Shown: in pieces, positions 26,057-35,378 of the stretch
How positions within the stretch are numbered: the first letter of the stretch is position 1
How the letters are laid out: the number at the start of each line of letters is the position of its first letter
Source of the DNA: JANQMY01 sp965227095
GTDB lineage: Bacteria; Pseudomonadota; Alphaproteobacteria; JANQMY01
DNA: 64,000 nucleotides
Direction: 5' to 3'
Assembly: GCA_965227095.1 (NCBI GenBank)
Contig: CBDDFL010000001.1
Coordinates: 2,108,001-2,172,000 of the forward strand
Program-made: the position numbers and the translations under genes
Notes under the pieces: generated by a model
Database searches by the model: none
What the model was told of the DNA's origin: nothing
What the model saw: only the letters and a program-made list of their open reading frames with translations

Positions 26057-26751
26057 TACGCTTTGAATAAAGAAGCCGTATACGGATGATGTGTGTCGGC
26101 TTGGGAAAATTGGGTGCGGTCCAAGATCTCGACAAATTGCCCGCGCTGCATCACCGCGATTTGGTCGCACAGAAAGCTGATCACCGCTAGATCGTGGCTC
26201 ACCATCACATAGGTCAGTTGGTGCTTGTCTCGCAGGTCGCGAAACAGGTTCAGTATTTCGGCTTGCACGGACACGTCCAACGCAGAGGTGGGTTCGTCCA
26301 ATAACAGCACTTTAGGGTCAAGAATGAGGGCACGCGCGATCGCCACCCGTTGGCGCTGCCCGCCGGACAATTGGTGCGGGTAGCGAAAACGCAAGGTGGG
26401 GGCAAGGCCCACTTCCGCCATCACCGCTTGAATCCGGGCGTCTTGGTTTTGCCGGCCCCGGATCAGCAGCGGTTCGCGCAGCGCCTGATCAATGGTTTGG
26501 CGGGGATGCAGGGACCCGAAGGGATCTTGAAACACCATTTGTGGGCGCTCACCGGCATCCATCTGAATGTGACCCGTTTCCGTTGGGACTAATCCGCACA
26601 ACGCGCGTAACAAGGTGGATTTTCCGGAGCCGGATTCCCCCACAATCCCGAAAGACATGCCGGCGGCTACGTCAAAGCTCACCTTGTTCACGGCGACAAA
26701 TCGGTCGCTACGGTCGCCAAAGGCGACAGTCAGGTCAGACACCCGGATCAT
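26050..26751 (-). CDS. ABC transporter ATPase (DppF/OppF-like)
   Basis: This is the second nucleotide-binding subunit of a peptide/nickel-type importer, 233 aa from ATG 26751, whose start overlaps the upstream TGA (ATGA). It has Walker A GESGSGKST, the signature HQLSGGQRQRVAIARAL, Walker B KVLLLDEPTSALD, and the switch His in VMVSHDLAV. The frame stays open to 26913, but that stretch is inside the upstream gene. The C-terminal extension is shorter than in many DppF proteins. The stop overlaps the convergent acyl-CoA dehydrogenase by 7 bp. Confidence 0.93.
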   Translation of the reverse strand: MIRVSDLTVAFGDRSDRFVAVNKVSFDVAAGMSFGIVGESGSGKSTLLRALCGLVPTETGHIQMDAGERPQMVFQDPFGSLHPRQTIDQALREPLLIRGRQNQDARIQAVMAEVGLAPTLRFRYPHQLSGGQRQRVAIARALILDPKVLLLDEPTSALDVSVQAEILNLFRDLRDKHQLTYVMVSHDLAVISFLCDQIAVMQRGQFVEILDRTQFSQADTHHPYTASLFKAYQ

Positions 26752-27575
26752 AATGTTGTCCGGTCTAGGGTGGGCAGCCGCTCCCGATGATCGCTCAGCC
26801 GAGGCAAACACTCCACCAGTCCGCGTGTGTACGGATGTTCCGATTGGTGGAGCTCGGCGGCGGGCGACGTTTCCATGACCCGGCCTTGATACATCACCAA
26901 GATGCGGTCGCAATAACGTGCCACCAGGTTCAAGTCATGGCTAATGAAGATGAGGGAGGTGTTGTGCTCCGCGATCAATTCATCCAACAAATCCAAAACC
27001 TGCCCGCGAATGGTGACATCCAACGCGGAGGTCGGTTCATCCGCAATCAAAATGTCCGGATTGGCGGCAATCATCATGGCGATCATTACCCGTTGCCCCA
27101 TGCCGCCGGAAATCTCATGCGGATACAGGCCATACACCCGATCCGGTCCGTCAATGCGCACACGGTCGAGCAAGGCCAGCGCGCTTTGTTTCGCTTGCGC
27201 GCGGGTGGTCGTCGCGTGAAGGCGCACCGCTTCGGCGATTTGGTCGCCAATCCGCATGACGGGATTGAGCGAGAATTTGGGGTCCTGCAAAATCATGGAC
27301 AGGTGCGCGCCGCGTAATTTCCGCAATCGTTCCGCCGGTGCGTCCATTAGGCTCTCCCCGCGATAAGAAAGAACACGGGCGGCCACTTTGCCGGGCGGCG
27401 GGACCAGCCCCATCAGCGCCCGAGCGGTCATGGACTTGCCGGACCCGGATTCGCCCACAATACCCAATTTTTCTTGGCCCAACACAAAGGAAACACCGTC
27501 CACAACATTGATCGGGCCTTGCGCCGTGGGGAAGGTGATGGTCAATCCGTCCACGGTGAGGATCGGTTCGGTCAT
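26748..27575 (-). CDS. ABC transporter ATPase (DppD/OppD-like)
   Basis: The first nucleotide-binding subunit has 275 aa from ATG 27575. Motifs are Walker A GESGSGKSM, signature ISGGMGQRVMIAMMIA, Walker B DILIADEPTSALDVT and H-loop IFISHDLN, followed by a short C-terminal oligopeptide-transporter tail (SEHPYTRGLVECLPRL). A 4-bp overlap with the permease stop upstream and with the second ATPase downstream indicates a single translationally coupled operon. Confidence 0.94.
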   Translation of the reverse strand: MTEPILTVDGLTITFPTAQGPINVVDGVSFVLGQEKLGIVGESGSGKSMTARALMGLVPPPGKVAARVLSYRGESLMDAPAERLRKLRGAHLSMILQDPKFSLNPVMRIGDQIAEAVRLHATTTRAQAKQSALALLDRVRIDGPDRVYGLYPHEISGGMGQRVMIAMMIAANPDILIADEPTSALDVTIRGQVLDLLDELIAEHNTSLIFISHDLNLVARYCDRILVMYQGRVMETSPAAELHQSEHPYTRGLVECLPRLSDHRERLPTLDRTTL

Positions 27576-28501
27576 CGGGCCTGCTCCCGCGGATCCAAGA
27601 CGTCGCGCAGACCGTCGCCCAGCAAATTGAACCCCATACTGACGATGAAGATGGCAATACCGGGATAGGTGGCCACCCACCACTGATCGGTCAGAAATTC
27701 GCGTCCCTTAGACACCATGGCGCCCCATTCGGGGGCCGGGGGTTGCGCGCCCAGACCCAAAAAACCAAGACCGGCGGCGATCAAGATAATGCCCGCCATA
27801 TCCAGCGTGATGCGCACAATCACCGACGGCATACACAGGGGCATCACGTGGCGCAGAATAATCCGCGCGTTCGAAGCGCCCATCAAGCGCACGGCGGCGA
27901 TGAAATCGCTCTGACGGATCACCAAGGCTTCAGCCCGGGCAATACGGGCGATAGGGGGCCAAGACGTCAGCGCAATGGCGAGAATGGCACTGTTCAAACC
28001 CGCCCCCATGGCCGCCACAAAAGCAAGCGCCAAGATGAGTTTTGGGAAGGCTAAAAAGATGTCGGTGATCCGCATCAGGATCGTTTCGGTCAATCCGCCC
28101 AAGAATCCGGCTGTGGCGCCAATAAGCAACCCGGCCGGAGCGGCGGTGATGGCCACCAGCACAACGATGTAAAGTGTCAGTTGCGTGCCATGCAGAATGC
28201 GGGAGAAAATATCGCGCCCCAGATCATCCGTCCCCAGCCAATGGGCGGCGCTTGACGGTTGCAGGCGATTGGTCAAGTCCGTTTCCAAAGGAGAATGGAT
28301 GGTCAGAACCGGTGCTAAGACGGATAAGACGATCAAGGCCAACACGATCAGCGCACCCGATAAGGTGAGCGGGTTGGCGGCAAGGGCCCGCACAATTCGA
28401 TAGGCTTCCTGGGCTTGGGCCTGGCGTCGCGTTTGCGGAATGTCCGCGGCAAGCCAGGCGCGCCACGTGTTTATCCGTCCTGCTCCCACGGCCTGTGTCA
28501 C
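27572..28501 (-). CDS. ABC transporter permease (DppC-like)
   Basis: The 309-aa inner-membrane permease starts at GTG 28501, overlapping the upstream TGA. An N-terminal cytoplasmic stretch and a first helix (LSGALIVLALIVLSVLAPVL) precede the BPD_transp_1 domain with five helices and the EAA motif (EALVIRQSDFIAAVRLMGASNARIILRHVMP) that docks the ATPases. The C-terminus matches the family (FNLLGDGLRDVLDPR). Confidence 0.94.
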   Translation of the reverse strand: MTQAVGAGRINTWRAWLAADIPQTRRQAQAQEAYRIVRALAANPLTLSGALIVLALIVLSVLAPVLTIHSPLETDLTNRLQPSSAAHWLGTDDLGRDIFSRILHGTQLTLYIVVLVAITAAPAGLLIGATAGFLGGLTETILMRITDIFLAFPKLILALAFVAAMGAGLNSAILAIALTSWPPIARIARAEALVIRQSDFIAAVRLMGASNARIILRHVMPLCMPSVIVRITLDMAGIILIAAGLGFLGLGAQPPAPEWGAMVSKGREFLTDQWWVATYPGIAIFIVSMGFNLLGDGLRDVLDPREQAR

Positions 28502-29559
28502 TGGCGCGCCCTCGGATCGAGATATTGATACAGAACGTCCGAAAGAAGGTTGAGGCCCACAAAAACAAGCCCCACCACCAGGGTCCCGCCCAGCACCGCG
28601 TTCATGTCTGCGGCGAACAGGGCGTTAGTGATGTAGCTGCCAAGTCCCGGCCATACAAAGACGGTTTCGGTCAACACGGATCCTTCCAACAGCCCGGCAT
28701 AAGACAGTGCAATGACCGTTAAAAGCGGCACGCGGATGTTGGCGAAGGCGTGGCCCCAAATCACCTGGCGTTCGGACAATCCCTTAACCCGCGCGGTCAT
28801 GATGTAGTCGCGCGATAACTCGTTCAGCATGAAGCTGCGGGTCATGCGGCTGATATAGGCCAGGCTGAAATAGCCAAGAAGAGACGCCGGCAGGATGATA
28901 TGGGACACGGCATTCCAAAACACTTGCCCGTTGCCGGCCAGCAGGCTGTCGATCAAAATCGCGCCCGTCACCGGCGGCACCAGACCTTCGTAAAAAATGT
29001 CGAGGCGTCCTGGCCCCGCCACCCATTCAAGCTGCACGTAAAACACCAGCAAGCCCACCAACCCAAGCCAGAAGATCGGCACGGAATAGCCAATGAGGCC
29101 GATGAAGCGGATTAACTGGTCGGCCCATTGGCCTTGCCGGGCCGCGGCCCAAACCCCCAAGGGCACGCCCAGCAAAACGCCGATCAATGTGCCGAGGGTG
29201 GCCAGCTCCAATGTTGCGGGAAAGACGCGTGCAATATCTTCAGCGACCGGGCGGGCGGTGAGGGTGGACATGCCCAAATCCCCCTGCATCACATCGCCGA
29301 CATAAATAGCGAATTGTTCATAGACCGGGCGATCAAGCCCCATATCTTTTCGGGCTTGTTCGTAGACTTCCTCGGTGGCGCGGTCGCCGACCACCGCCAA
29401 GACCGGGTCGATGGGCACGACGCGGGCGATGAGAAAGGTGACCAGCAGCAAGCCAAAGAAGGTGAGTGCAATGGTGGCCGCCGTCGACGCGGCAGAAAGA
29501 AGGGCATCCGTCAGCCGGGTCCACTTGGCGGCGTTGGCGCCCCTGGTCACGTCAGACAT
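28498..29559 (-). CDS. ABC transporter permease (DppB-like)
   Basis: The 353-aa inner-membrane permease has the DppB N-terminal signature (LLLVTFLIARVVPIDPVLAVVGDRA), an external domain, and the EAA loop (ELSRDYIMTARVKGLSERQVIWGHAFANIRVPLL), ending LLSDVLYQYLDPRARQ. It forms the channel with the DppC-like subunit. It starts 4 bp after the binding-protein stop, and its stop overlaps the next permease. Confidence 0.94.
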   Translation of the reverse strand: MSDVTRGANAAKWTRLTDALLSAASTAATIALTFFGLLLVTFLIARVVPIDPVLAVVGDRATEEVYEQARKDMGLDRPVYEQFAIYVGDVMQGDLGMSTLTARPVAEDIARVFPATLELATLGTLIGVLLGVPLGVWAAARQGQWADQLIRFIGLIGYSVPIFWLGLVGLLVFYVQLEWVAGPGRLDIFYEGLVPPVTGAILIDSLLAGNGQVFWNAVSHIILPASLLGYFSLAYISRMTRSFMLNELSRDYIMTARVKGLSERQVIWGHAFANIRVPLLTVIALSYAGLLEGSVLTETVFVWPGLGSYITNALFAADMNAVLGGTLVVGLVFVGLNLLSDVLYQYLDPRARQ

Positions 29560-29562
29560 GGG

Positions 29563-31161
29563 TTAGTTTTTGGTGCCTTGCCAATAAAAATAGGTGTCGA
29601 AGCTTGGGCCCCAGATCAGTCCTTCCACATTGTTCCGTTCGGCGATGACCGCGATCCGCTGAAACATGATGATGAAGGGAGAGCTTTGTTGGTGCGCGCG
29701 CTGAAGCTCCCGATACAGGGCGGCGCGTTTTGCGGAATCACGTTCCAGCACCGCGTCATTGGTCAGCGGCGTTAGCTCGGCCGCGTCCCATTTGTTGCGC
29801 CAGGCCAGCGTGCGAATGGTGGAATTTTCAGACGGGTCCGGATTTGCCGCGAAGGTCTGCGCATTGGTGTGCGGGTCTTGGTAATCGGGCCCCCAATTTC
29901 CCAAATGCATGTCGTGTTTTTGCGCGCGGTAGCGTGTCAGTACCTGGCGGCCATCCCCCGGCAGGATCTCCACCTCAATGCCCACCTGCGCAAAGCTTGC
30001 TTGCAGGGCCTCAGCGACTTTCAGCAGCTCCGGCTGATTGCGCACATCCAGCGTGGTTTTATAACCGTCCGGAAAGCCCGCCGCCGTCAACAGTTCCTTG
30101 GCCTTCGCCACATCATAGGAAAAGGGCGTTTCTTCCGAGGCACCCAGAAAGCCCACGGGCAAGAACGCTTGGTGGACCCGCACTTGACCGTTCAGAAGGG
30201 TGGAGCCGATGGTCTGATAATCCACCAGATATTTCAGCGCCTGGCGTCCATCGACGGAGGCGAACGGCGCACGGTCCACGTTCAAGCTCAGATACATGAT
30301 CTCGCCGCGCGGGCGGCTGATCAGATCAATCTTCTTGTGATCTTGCAGCGAGGCCAATTGATCCGCGGTCAGGTCGCGCGCCACGTCTATGTCGCCCTTT
30401 TCGAGCAGCAGTTTTTGTGTGGACGATTCGGCAATATGCCGGATGAAGACACGGGCAAAACCAGGCTTGCCTTTCCAATAGCCCTCAAAGCGGTCGTAGA
30501 TCAGCGCATCATTGGGGCGCCAGGTGTTCAGCTTGAACGGGCCAGAACCGGCGGAATTGGTGCGCAGCCATTTATGTCCATAATCCCCGTCTTGGGCTTT
30601 GGATTGGACAAGCTTCGAATCCAACACCGAGGCCACATTGGCCGTCAGACAATACAGAATGAAGCTTGGCGCATAGGCTTTGTCCGTTGTGAAGGTGACG
30701 GTTGCATCGTCCACGGCCTGGATCAACGTCTCGGCGTTTTCAGGGGTCAATCCGAACTGAGTCAAAATAAAAGCCGGCGTCTTTCCAAGTTTCACCACCC
30801 GCTGCAAGGAAAACACCACATCATGGGCTGTCAGGGGATTGCCGGAATGGAAGGTGATGTCCTGGCGAATTTTGAAGGTGAAGGTCTTACCGTCTTCCGA
30901 CACGGTCCAGCTTTCCGCGACCGACGGTAAAATGATGCTGATATCGTCCAGGTCGAATGCCACCAGACGGTCATAGACCTGGGCCGTGTATTCAGCGCCG
31001 CTGAACTCAAACACTTCGGCCGGGTCCAGACTGACGATGTCGTCAAACTGCATGGCCATGACCAGAACGTCTTTAGGGGTCTTGGCGAAGCCGGGCAGGG
31101 ACGCCACAACCATAAAACTCACGCCGCAGATGAGCGCCCAAAACCGTTGTGACGATGACAT
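29563..31161 (-). CDS. ABC transporter substrate-binding protein (SBP_bac_5)
   Basis: The 532-aa periplasmic protein has a signal peptide (residues 1-26, ending LPGFA) and no lipobox cysteine. Family 5 binding-protein marks include DPAEVFEFSGAEYTAQVYDRLVAFD, VAESWTVSEDGKTFTFKIRQDITFHSGNPLTAHDVVFSLQR and LLTAAGFPDGYKTTLDV. It captures peptides, nickel or an opine-like ligand for the downstream permeases. It heads the five-gene operon 31161-26050; GAGG precedes its ATG. Confidence 0.94.
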   Translation of the reverse strand: MSSSQRFWALICGVSFMVVASLPGFAKTPKDVLVMAMQFDDIVSLDPAEVFEFSGAEYTAQVYDRLVAFDLDDISIILPSVAESWTVSEDGKTFTFKIRQDITFHSGNPLTAHDVVFSLQRVVKLGKTPAFILTQFGLTPENAETLIQAVDDATVTFTTDKAYAPSFILYCLTANVASVLDSKLVQSKAQDGDYGHKWLRTNSAGSGPFKLNTWRPNDALIYDRFEGYWKGKPGFARVFIRHIAESSTQKLLLEKGDIDVARDLTADQLASLQDHKKIDLISRPRGEIMYLSLNVDRAPFASVDGRQALKYLVDYQTIGSTLLNGQVRVHQAFLPVGFLGASEETPFSYDVAKAKELLTAAGFPDGYKTTLDVRNQPELLKVAEALQASFAQVGIEVEILPGDGRQVLTRYRAQKHDMHLGNWGPDYQDPHTNAQTFAANPDPSENSTIRTLAWRNKWDAAELTPLTNDAVLERDSAKRAALYRELQRAHQQSSPFIIMFQRIAVIAERNNVEGLIWGPSFDTYFYWQGTKN

Positions 31162-31518
31162 AGTGATCCTCTTCTTACCTGGCCTACAGGTGATTCCCCA
31201 GCCGCATAGTGAGGTTGGGGCCGGGTTTCGTCAAACGCCGGTATTTTGGTGTCGTCGAATGAACAAACTTGCGCCAGTGCCTGCCTATTTTGGTCGCAGG
31301 TTTCGCGTTCCAATTGGTTTTTTTAGACAATTTTCGATAGAGAGCGCGTCATATTACTGACGTTCGCAACTGGTATGGTATTTGCGACTCACTGAGAAAG
31401 CGGTCGGCCAACCGCGACACCATTATTTAGTAACATTTCCTGTTCTGATTACGCGGCGCCCGGCCGGCGCCACCTATCAGCGCGCATCGCTATGCGAGCG
31501 CTAACGAGGAACCCCCCG
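31162..31518. other. Divergent intergenic region, 357 bp
   Basis: This spacer separates the binding-protein gene (left) and the WS/DGAT gene (right). It is AT-richer between 31300 and 31450. A GC-rich element GGCGCC-CGGCC-GGCGCC lies near 31456-31472. No gene is seen, and no promoter could be chosen with confidence. Confidence 0.4.
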
Positions 31519-33030
31519 ATGACTGTCGACAAAGTCAAAGCATTAGACGCCAGCTGGCTTCATTTCGAAACCACAAACATGCCGATGCACATTGCTAGCG
31601 CGCCTATTTTCAAGCTGCCGCGCGGCAAAGCAAAGACGTTCTACAAAGACCTTAAAGAACATGTCGCGTCACGCGCCCATTTGCTGAAGACCTATCGGGT
31701 CAAACGCAAAAACACGCCGCTTAACTTGGACCATCCGGTTTGGGTGGAAGCGGATGAGATCGATTTAGACTATCACGTCCAACGCTATATCCTGCCGAAG
31801 CCGGGCACCATGGAGCAATGGGAACACGCCGTTGCAAAAATTCATGAACGTCCGTTGGACATGGACCGTCCCCTTTGGCAATACACGCTGATTGAAGGGC
31901 TGGAAGGCAATCGCGTTGGATTGGTGATTAAGATCCACCACTCTGTCATTGACGGTGAAAGCGGCGTTGCTCAGCTCGACGTGATGTTCGACAAAACCCG
32001 CCGCCCGAGAAAAATCAAACCACCTCAGACGGTCGAGCATCCGGAAGAACCGTCTGCACTGGAATTGATCACGGATGCGGCCGGGCGTTTTCTCAATCAG
32101 CCGGTGGAACTGGCCAGGCGCATCCCAAATTTTGCCACCGCCGCGCGCCGGGTGGCCGGCATGACATTTGACCGCAAGCGTGTTTCTCCTTTCGGTGCCC
32201 GCGCCCCTCGGACGGTGTTCAACCGAAGCATTACCAAAAACCGGATTTTCTCTGTCGCGTCCTTCCCCTTGGCGGAGATTAAGGCCATCAAGAAAAACGC
32301 CGGCGTTACCCTGAACGATGTGGTGATGGCCATGTGCGGTGGCGCGCTTCGCAAATTCCTGCTGAGTTTGGATGATCTGACCGATCGATCGCTTATTGCT
32401 GCCGTCCCGGTTTCCCTGCGCCGGGGGGAAGATGCAGGCTCCACAGAAATGGGCACATTGGTCACCATGATGAATTGCCCGCTCGGCACCCATATTGACG
32501 ATCCGGCAGAGCGGCTTGCATTCGTTAACAAAGGCAGCATCGAAGCCAAAAGCGATGTGGAAGCCACTAAAGACGCGATGATCCAAAACTTCAACGTTCT
32601 GGGCGCGCCATTGGCGATGCGGTGGGGCGCGCAGGTTTATGGCGCGCTGCAATTGGCCAATATGCACCGGCCGATTGCCAATCTCATCATCTCGAATATT
32701 GCCGGACCCCGCCACGAGATCTTTCTCAATGGTGCGAAGATGGAACACTATCATCCGGTGTCGGCGGTCGCCCACGGTCAGGGCCTCAACATCACGGTTC
32801 AGAGCTATATCGACACGCTCGATTTTGGGTTGGTGGGCTGTAAAGACGTGCTGCCCGGGCTTCACGTGTTGCGGGACGATCTGGTCGAAAGTTTTCAAGA
32901 ATTACGCGCCGCGTTTCTGGAGCACGACGAGGTGGTTGAGGATGCGGGCGCAACCTCGGAACAACCTGCCGATCCGCCGCTCTATGAAGCGGATGTGTTC
33001 AAACGCGTGGTAGCTGCGGCGGCGGAATAG
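31519..33030 (+). CDS. Wax ester synthase/diacylglycerol acyltransferase (WS/DGAT)
   Basis: The 503-aa enzyme starts at ATG 31519 with AGGA upstream. The active-site motif HHxxxDG is exact: His140-His141-S-V-I-Asp145-Gly146. The N-terminal segment ALDASWLHFETTNMPMHIASAPIF and the C-terminal NLIISNIAGPRHEIFLNGAKMEHYHPVSAVAHGQGLNIT (NIAGP region) are family marks. It condenses acyl-CoA with a fatty alcohol or diacylglycerol to make storage wax or triacylglycerol at the inner membrane. It is convergent with the TetR gene. Confidence 0.95.
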   Translation: MTVDKVKALDASWLHFETTNMPMHIASAPIFKLPRGKAKTFYKDLKEHVASRAHLLKTYRVKRKNTPLNLDHPVWVEADEIDLDYHVQRYILPKPGTMEQWEHAVAKIHERPLDMDRPLWQYTLIEGLEGNRVGLVIKIHHSVIDGESGVAQLDVMFDKTRRPRKIKPPQTVEHPEEPSALELITDAAGRFLNQPVELARRIPNFATAARRVAGMTFDRKRVSPFGARAPRTVFNRSITKNRIFSVASFPLAEIKAIKKNAGVTLNDVVMAMCGGALRKFLLSLDDLTDRSLIAAVPVSLRRGEDAGSTEMGTLVTMMNCPLGTHIDDPAERLAFVNKGSIEAKSDVEATKDAMIQNFNVLGAPLAMRWGAQVYGALQLANMHRPIANLIISNIAGPRHEIFLNGAKMEHYHPVSAVAHGQGLNITVQSYIDTLDFGLVGCKDVLPGLHVLRDDLVESFQELRAAFLEHDEVVEDAGATSEQPADPPLYEADVFKRVVAAAAE

Positions 33031-33048
33031 CAGCCATATGTGATGGTG

Positions 33049-33666
33049 TCAGTCGTCATTGAGGATGTACCGGCACATCATGTCCGTCAGTTCGTGTAGG
33101 ACGTTTGCGTCCCGCAACAAATCCGGTTGGTGGGACGCCAGGTGTCTAATGGTCAAATCGACCATCTGAATGCCCAGTGAAATTGCTGTATCGATGTGCT
33201 TTATGCGAATTTGGTCTGCGTGCGTCTCGGCGAATGCCGCCATGATTTGCGAAAAATCCTCAAAGTCCTTCTCTCGTTGCGCCTGAAAAACCTGCGCGGG
33301 CACTTGCTCCTCCAGAATGGTGACGATGTCCGGCTGTTCCAAAGCACTTGAGATGCGTGCGGAGAGAACTTTTTCGATCACGTCTTTGGCGGACGCGGTC
33401 GCCGCGATGGAAATCTGGCCAATCACAGACGCGAATTGCGCGCGATGAAGTTTCTCCTGCAAGGCGGCAAACACGGCGTCCTTGTTTGGAAAGTATTCGT
33501 AGAGCGAGCCAATGCTGACACCCGCGCGCTCCGCGATCGCGTTGGTGGTGGTCTTCGCATACCCCTTTTTCCGCAAAACCTGAGCAGCAGCGTCCAGAAT
33601 GGCATCGACGGTCGCTTGGCTGCGGCGCTGAACGGGGCGTTTTCGCGGAACAAACCGATTTTTCAT
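33049..33666 (-). CDS. TetR-family transcriptional regulator
   Basis: The 205-aa protein has an N-terminal HTH at about 15-60: RRSQATVDAILDAAAQVLRKKGYAKTTTNAIAERAGVSIGSLYEYFPNKDAVFAAL. The C-terminal ligand domain is of the AcrR type. ATG 33666 is used in place of an upstream TTG. It is convergent with the WS/DGAT gene, which may be its target, and divergent from the small membrane protein at 33763. A CTGAG-GATTA-CTCAG palindrome sits at 33692-33706 in the divergent spacer. Confidence 0.93.
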   Translation of the reverse strand: MKNRFVPRKRPVQRRSQATVDAILDAAAQVLRKKGYAKTTTNAIAERAGVSIGSLYEYFPNKDAVFAALQEKLHRAQFASVIGQISIAATASAKDVIEKVLSARISSALEQPDIVTILEEQVPAQVFQAQREKDFEDFSQIMAAFAETHADQIRIKHIDTAISLGIQMVDLTIRHLASHQPDLLRDANVLHELTDMMCRYILNDD

Positions 33667-33691
33667 GGCGATCAAAACCCGAGTATCAAAC

Positions 33692-33706
33692 CTGAGGATT
33701 ACTCAG
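33692..33706. promoter_or_regulatory. Short palindrome in the tetR divergent spacer
   Basis: CTGAG (33692-33696), GATTA, CTCAG (33702-33706) is perfect but short. Its position 26 bp before the tetR start is where an autoregulatory site would be expected. It could be chance. Confidence 0.35.
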
Positions 33707-33762
33707 ATATGATCTTCCTCGAGACCGGGTGAAAAATCCAGCCACGCTGATCGAGGTAAGCC

Positions 33763-34146
33763 ATGTTGCCGTATCTGATTACGATTACAACTTGTTTGAT
33801 CCTGGGAATTGGGCATGTGGGGTGGGGTATTGTGCATCCGGTCAAGGCCTTGAAAGAAAGCAATGCGGATCCGGTGATCGTCGCCAGCTACCATGCGTGC
33901 TGGTACCACATTTCGATCATCTTTCTGGCAACGGCAGGCTATTTGGGCTGGCATCTCATGATCGCGCCCATCGCCCTCGGCCCGCTGATCCTGTTGTGGG
34001 GGCTGATTTTCGCCTGTTATCTCACCTATTGGGGCGCGTTGATCGCCTATCCCCAATTGTGGCCCATTGCCTGGGGGCAGATGGTTGTCATTCCGATCTT
34101 ACTGATAAGCTTCGGATACGGACTTTATCAGGACTTTTACGCGTAG
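33763..34146 (+). CDS. Small four-helix membrane protein, hypothetical
   Basis: The 127-aa protein is almost wholly hydrophobic, with four predicted helices (about 3-25, 44-64, 68-90, 100-122) and a conserved-looking HVGWGIVHP and YHACWYH. GAGGTAA precedes the ATG. It is divergent from tetR, so it is a possible target, and overlaps the convergent dehydrogenase by 10 bp. No function is known. Confidence 0.75.
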   Translation: MLPYLITITTCLILGIGHVGWGIVHPVKALKESNADPVIVASYHACWYHISIIFLATAGYLGWHLMIAPIALGPLILLWGLIFACYLTYWGALIAYPQLWPIAWGQMVVIPILLISFGYGLYQDFYA

Positions 34147-35210
34147 TGCTGACCAAAGCGGTTCGAAAGGAAATCATCGAGCCGCACTTGTTCTTGCTTG
34201 ACGAAACCTTGGTTGGGCAGTTTACCGTCCTGCATCAGGTCGATCACGGCGCATGCGCTGGCGGCGGTGGTGATTTGAATGGCGCCGCGTTCCTTGCCGT
34301 AAAGTTCCTTGGCGTAAATTTTCTTGGCAAAGCTTTCCTGGCACAGCTTGCCACCCTTCATGCCGCTGACAGTGACAAAAATGATTACCACATCTTGCAG
34401 CGTGTGGGGCAATGCTTCGTCTAAAATTTCTTTCAGCAAATCTTGCCGGCGGCTCAGGCCGAGGTCGCGCACCAGCAGTTTCGCAATGTCGCAATGGCCG
34501 GGGTAGCGCACGCTTTTATAATCCAAGTTCCGCACCTTGCCCGCCAGTGTTTCGCACAAAGTGCCAAGCCCGCCGGACGTATTGAAGGCTTCATAGTCGA
34601 CACCGTCCAACGCAAAGCTCTCTTTGCCCTCAAGGGGCATGATCTCGCGCTGCTCCCCATCGCGAATGGCTTCGCACGGATTGCAATATTCGTTGATCAC
34701 CCCCTCGGTGCTCCAAGTGAGATTATATTTGAGGGCATTCGACGGAAACTGCGGCAGGGCGCCCACCCGCATGCGCACGTCGTGAATCTCGTCAAATTCG
34801 TTGGCCAAATCATGGGCCACAATGGAGATGAAGCCGGGCGCCAATCCACATTGCGGCATCACAGCACTATCGGAATCATCCGCTAGCTGACGAACATAAC
34901 GCGTTCCCGCCACATCCTCAGTCAGATCGAAATAATTGACGCCTTCATCGGCAGCTGCTTTGGCCAGCGGTTTCGTCACGTCATAGGGAAGCGCGCTGAG
35001 CACCGCCTGATGACCGGCGATCGTGCGCCGCAAGGCCTCTTCATCCGATACGTCTATTTGGATACCGGTGACGTTCTTCAAGTGCTCGAATTTTTTCAAG
35101 GCGTTGGCGCACCGATCGGCCACCGTAATATCGTAGTCGCCGGTGCTGCTGAGCATTTCGGCGATCATTTCACCGATCTTTCCGCCGCCAACCAAAAGAA
35201 ACTTGCACAT
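34137..35210 (-). CDS. Saccharopine dehydrogenase-like NAD(P)-dependent oxidoreductase
   Basis: The 357-aa protein has an N-terminal Rossmann motif (LLVGGGKIGEMIAEMLSSTGDYDITVADR) and the family segment VLSALPYDVTKPLAKAAADEGVNYFDLTED. A middle catalytic domain starts PQCGLAPGFISIVAHDLA, as in lysine 6-dehydrogenase and saccharopine dehydrogenase proteins. It likely oxidises or reduces an amino-acid imine linkage such as lysine or saccharopine. AGGTGA precedes ATG 35210. The exact substrate is not resolved. Confidence 0.88.
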   Translation of the reverse strand: MCKFLLVGGGKIGEMIAEMLSSTGDYDITVADRCANALKKFEHLKNVTGIQIDVSDEEALRRTIAGHQAVLSALPYDVTKPLAKAAADEGVNYFDLTEDVAGTRYVRQLADDSDSAVMPQCGLAPGFISIVAHDLANEFDEIHDVRMRVGALPQFPSNALKYNLTWSTEGVINEYCNPCEAIRDGEQREIMPLEGKESFALDGVDYEAFNTSGGLGTLCETLAGKVRNLDYKSVRYPGHCDIAKLLVRDLGLSRRQDLLKEILDEALPHTLQDVVIIFVTVSGMKGGKLCQESFAKKIYAKELYGKERGAIQITTAASACAVIDLMQDGKLPNQGFVKQEQVRLDDFLSNRFGQHYA

Positions 35211-35378
35211 AAGGTCACCTTGAATGGTTCAGGACTATCCGCCCGCTGCTGAACGTGGCCGCGAGGCGCCGTTTTCAGGATCATCCGGCATTACGGTTTA
35301 TTTTCGGCAAAAAGTCGGGCGCCAAAAGGCGTTTTTATGGTTAGCCAATCGTTAAGGCCCGTGGGGTACACGCAATAA

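Noticed and set aside
29869..30930. 353-aa plus-strand frame
   Set aside because: It is antisense to the ABC binding-protein gene and has no domain.
31765..32898. 377-aa minus-strand frame
   Set aside because: It is antisense to the WS/DGAT gene and shows no recognisable domain.
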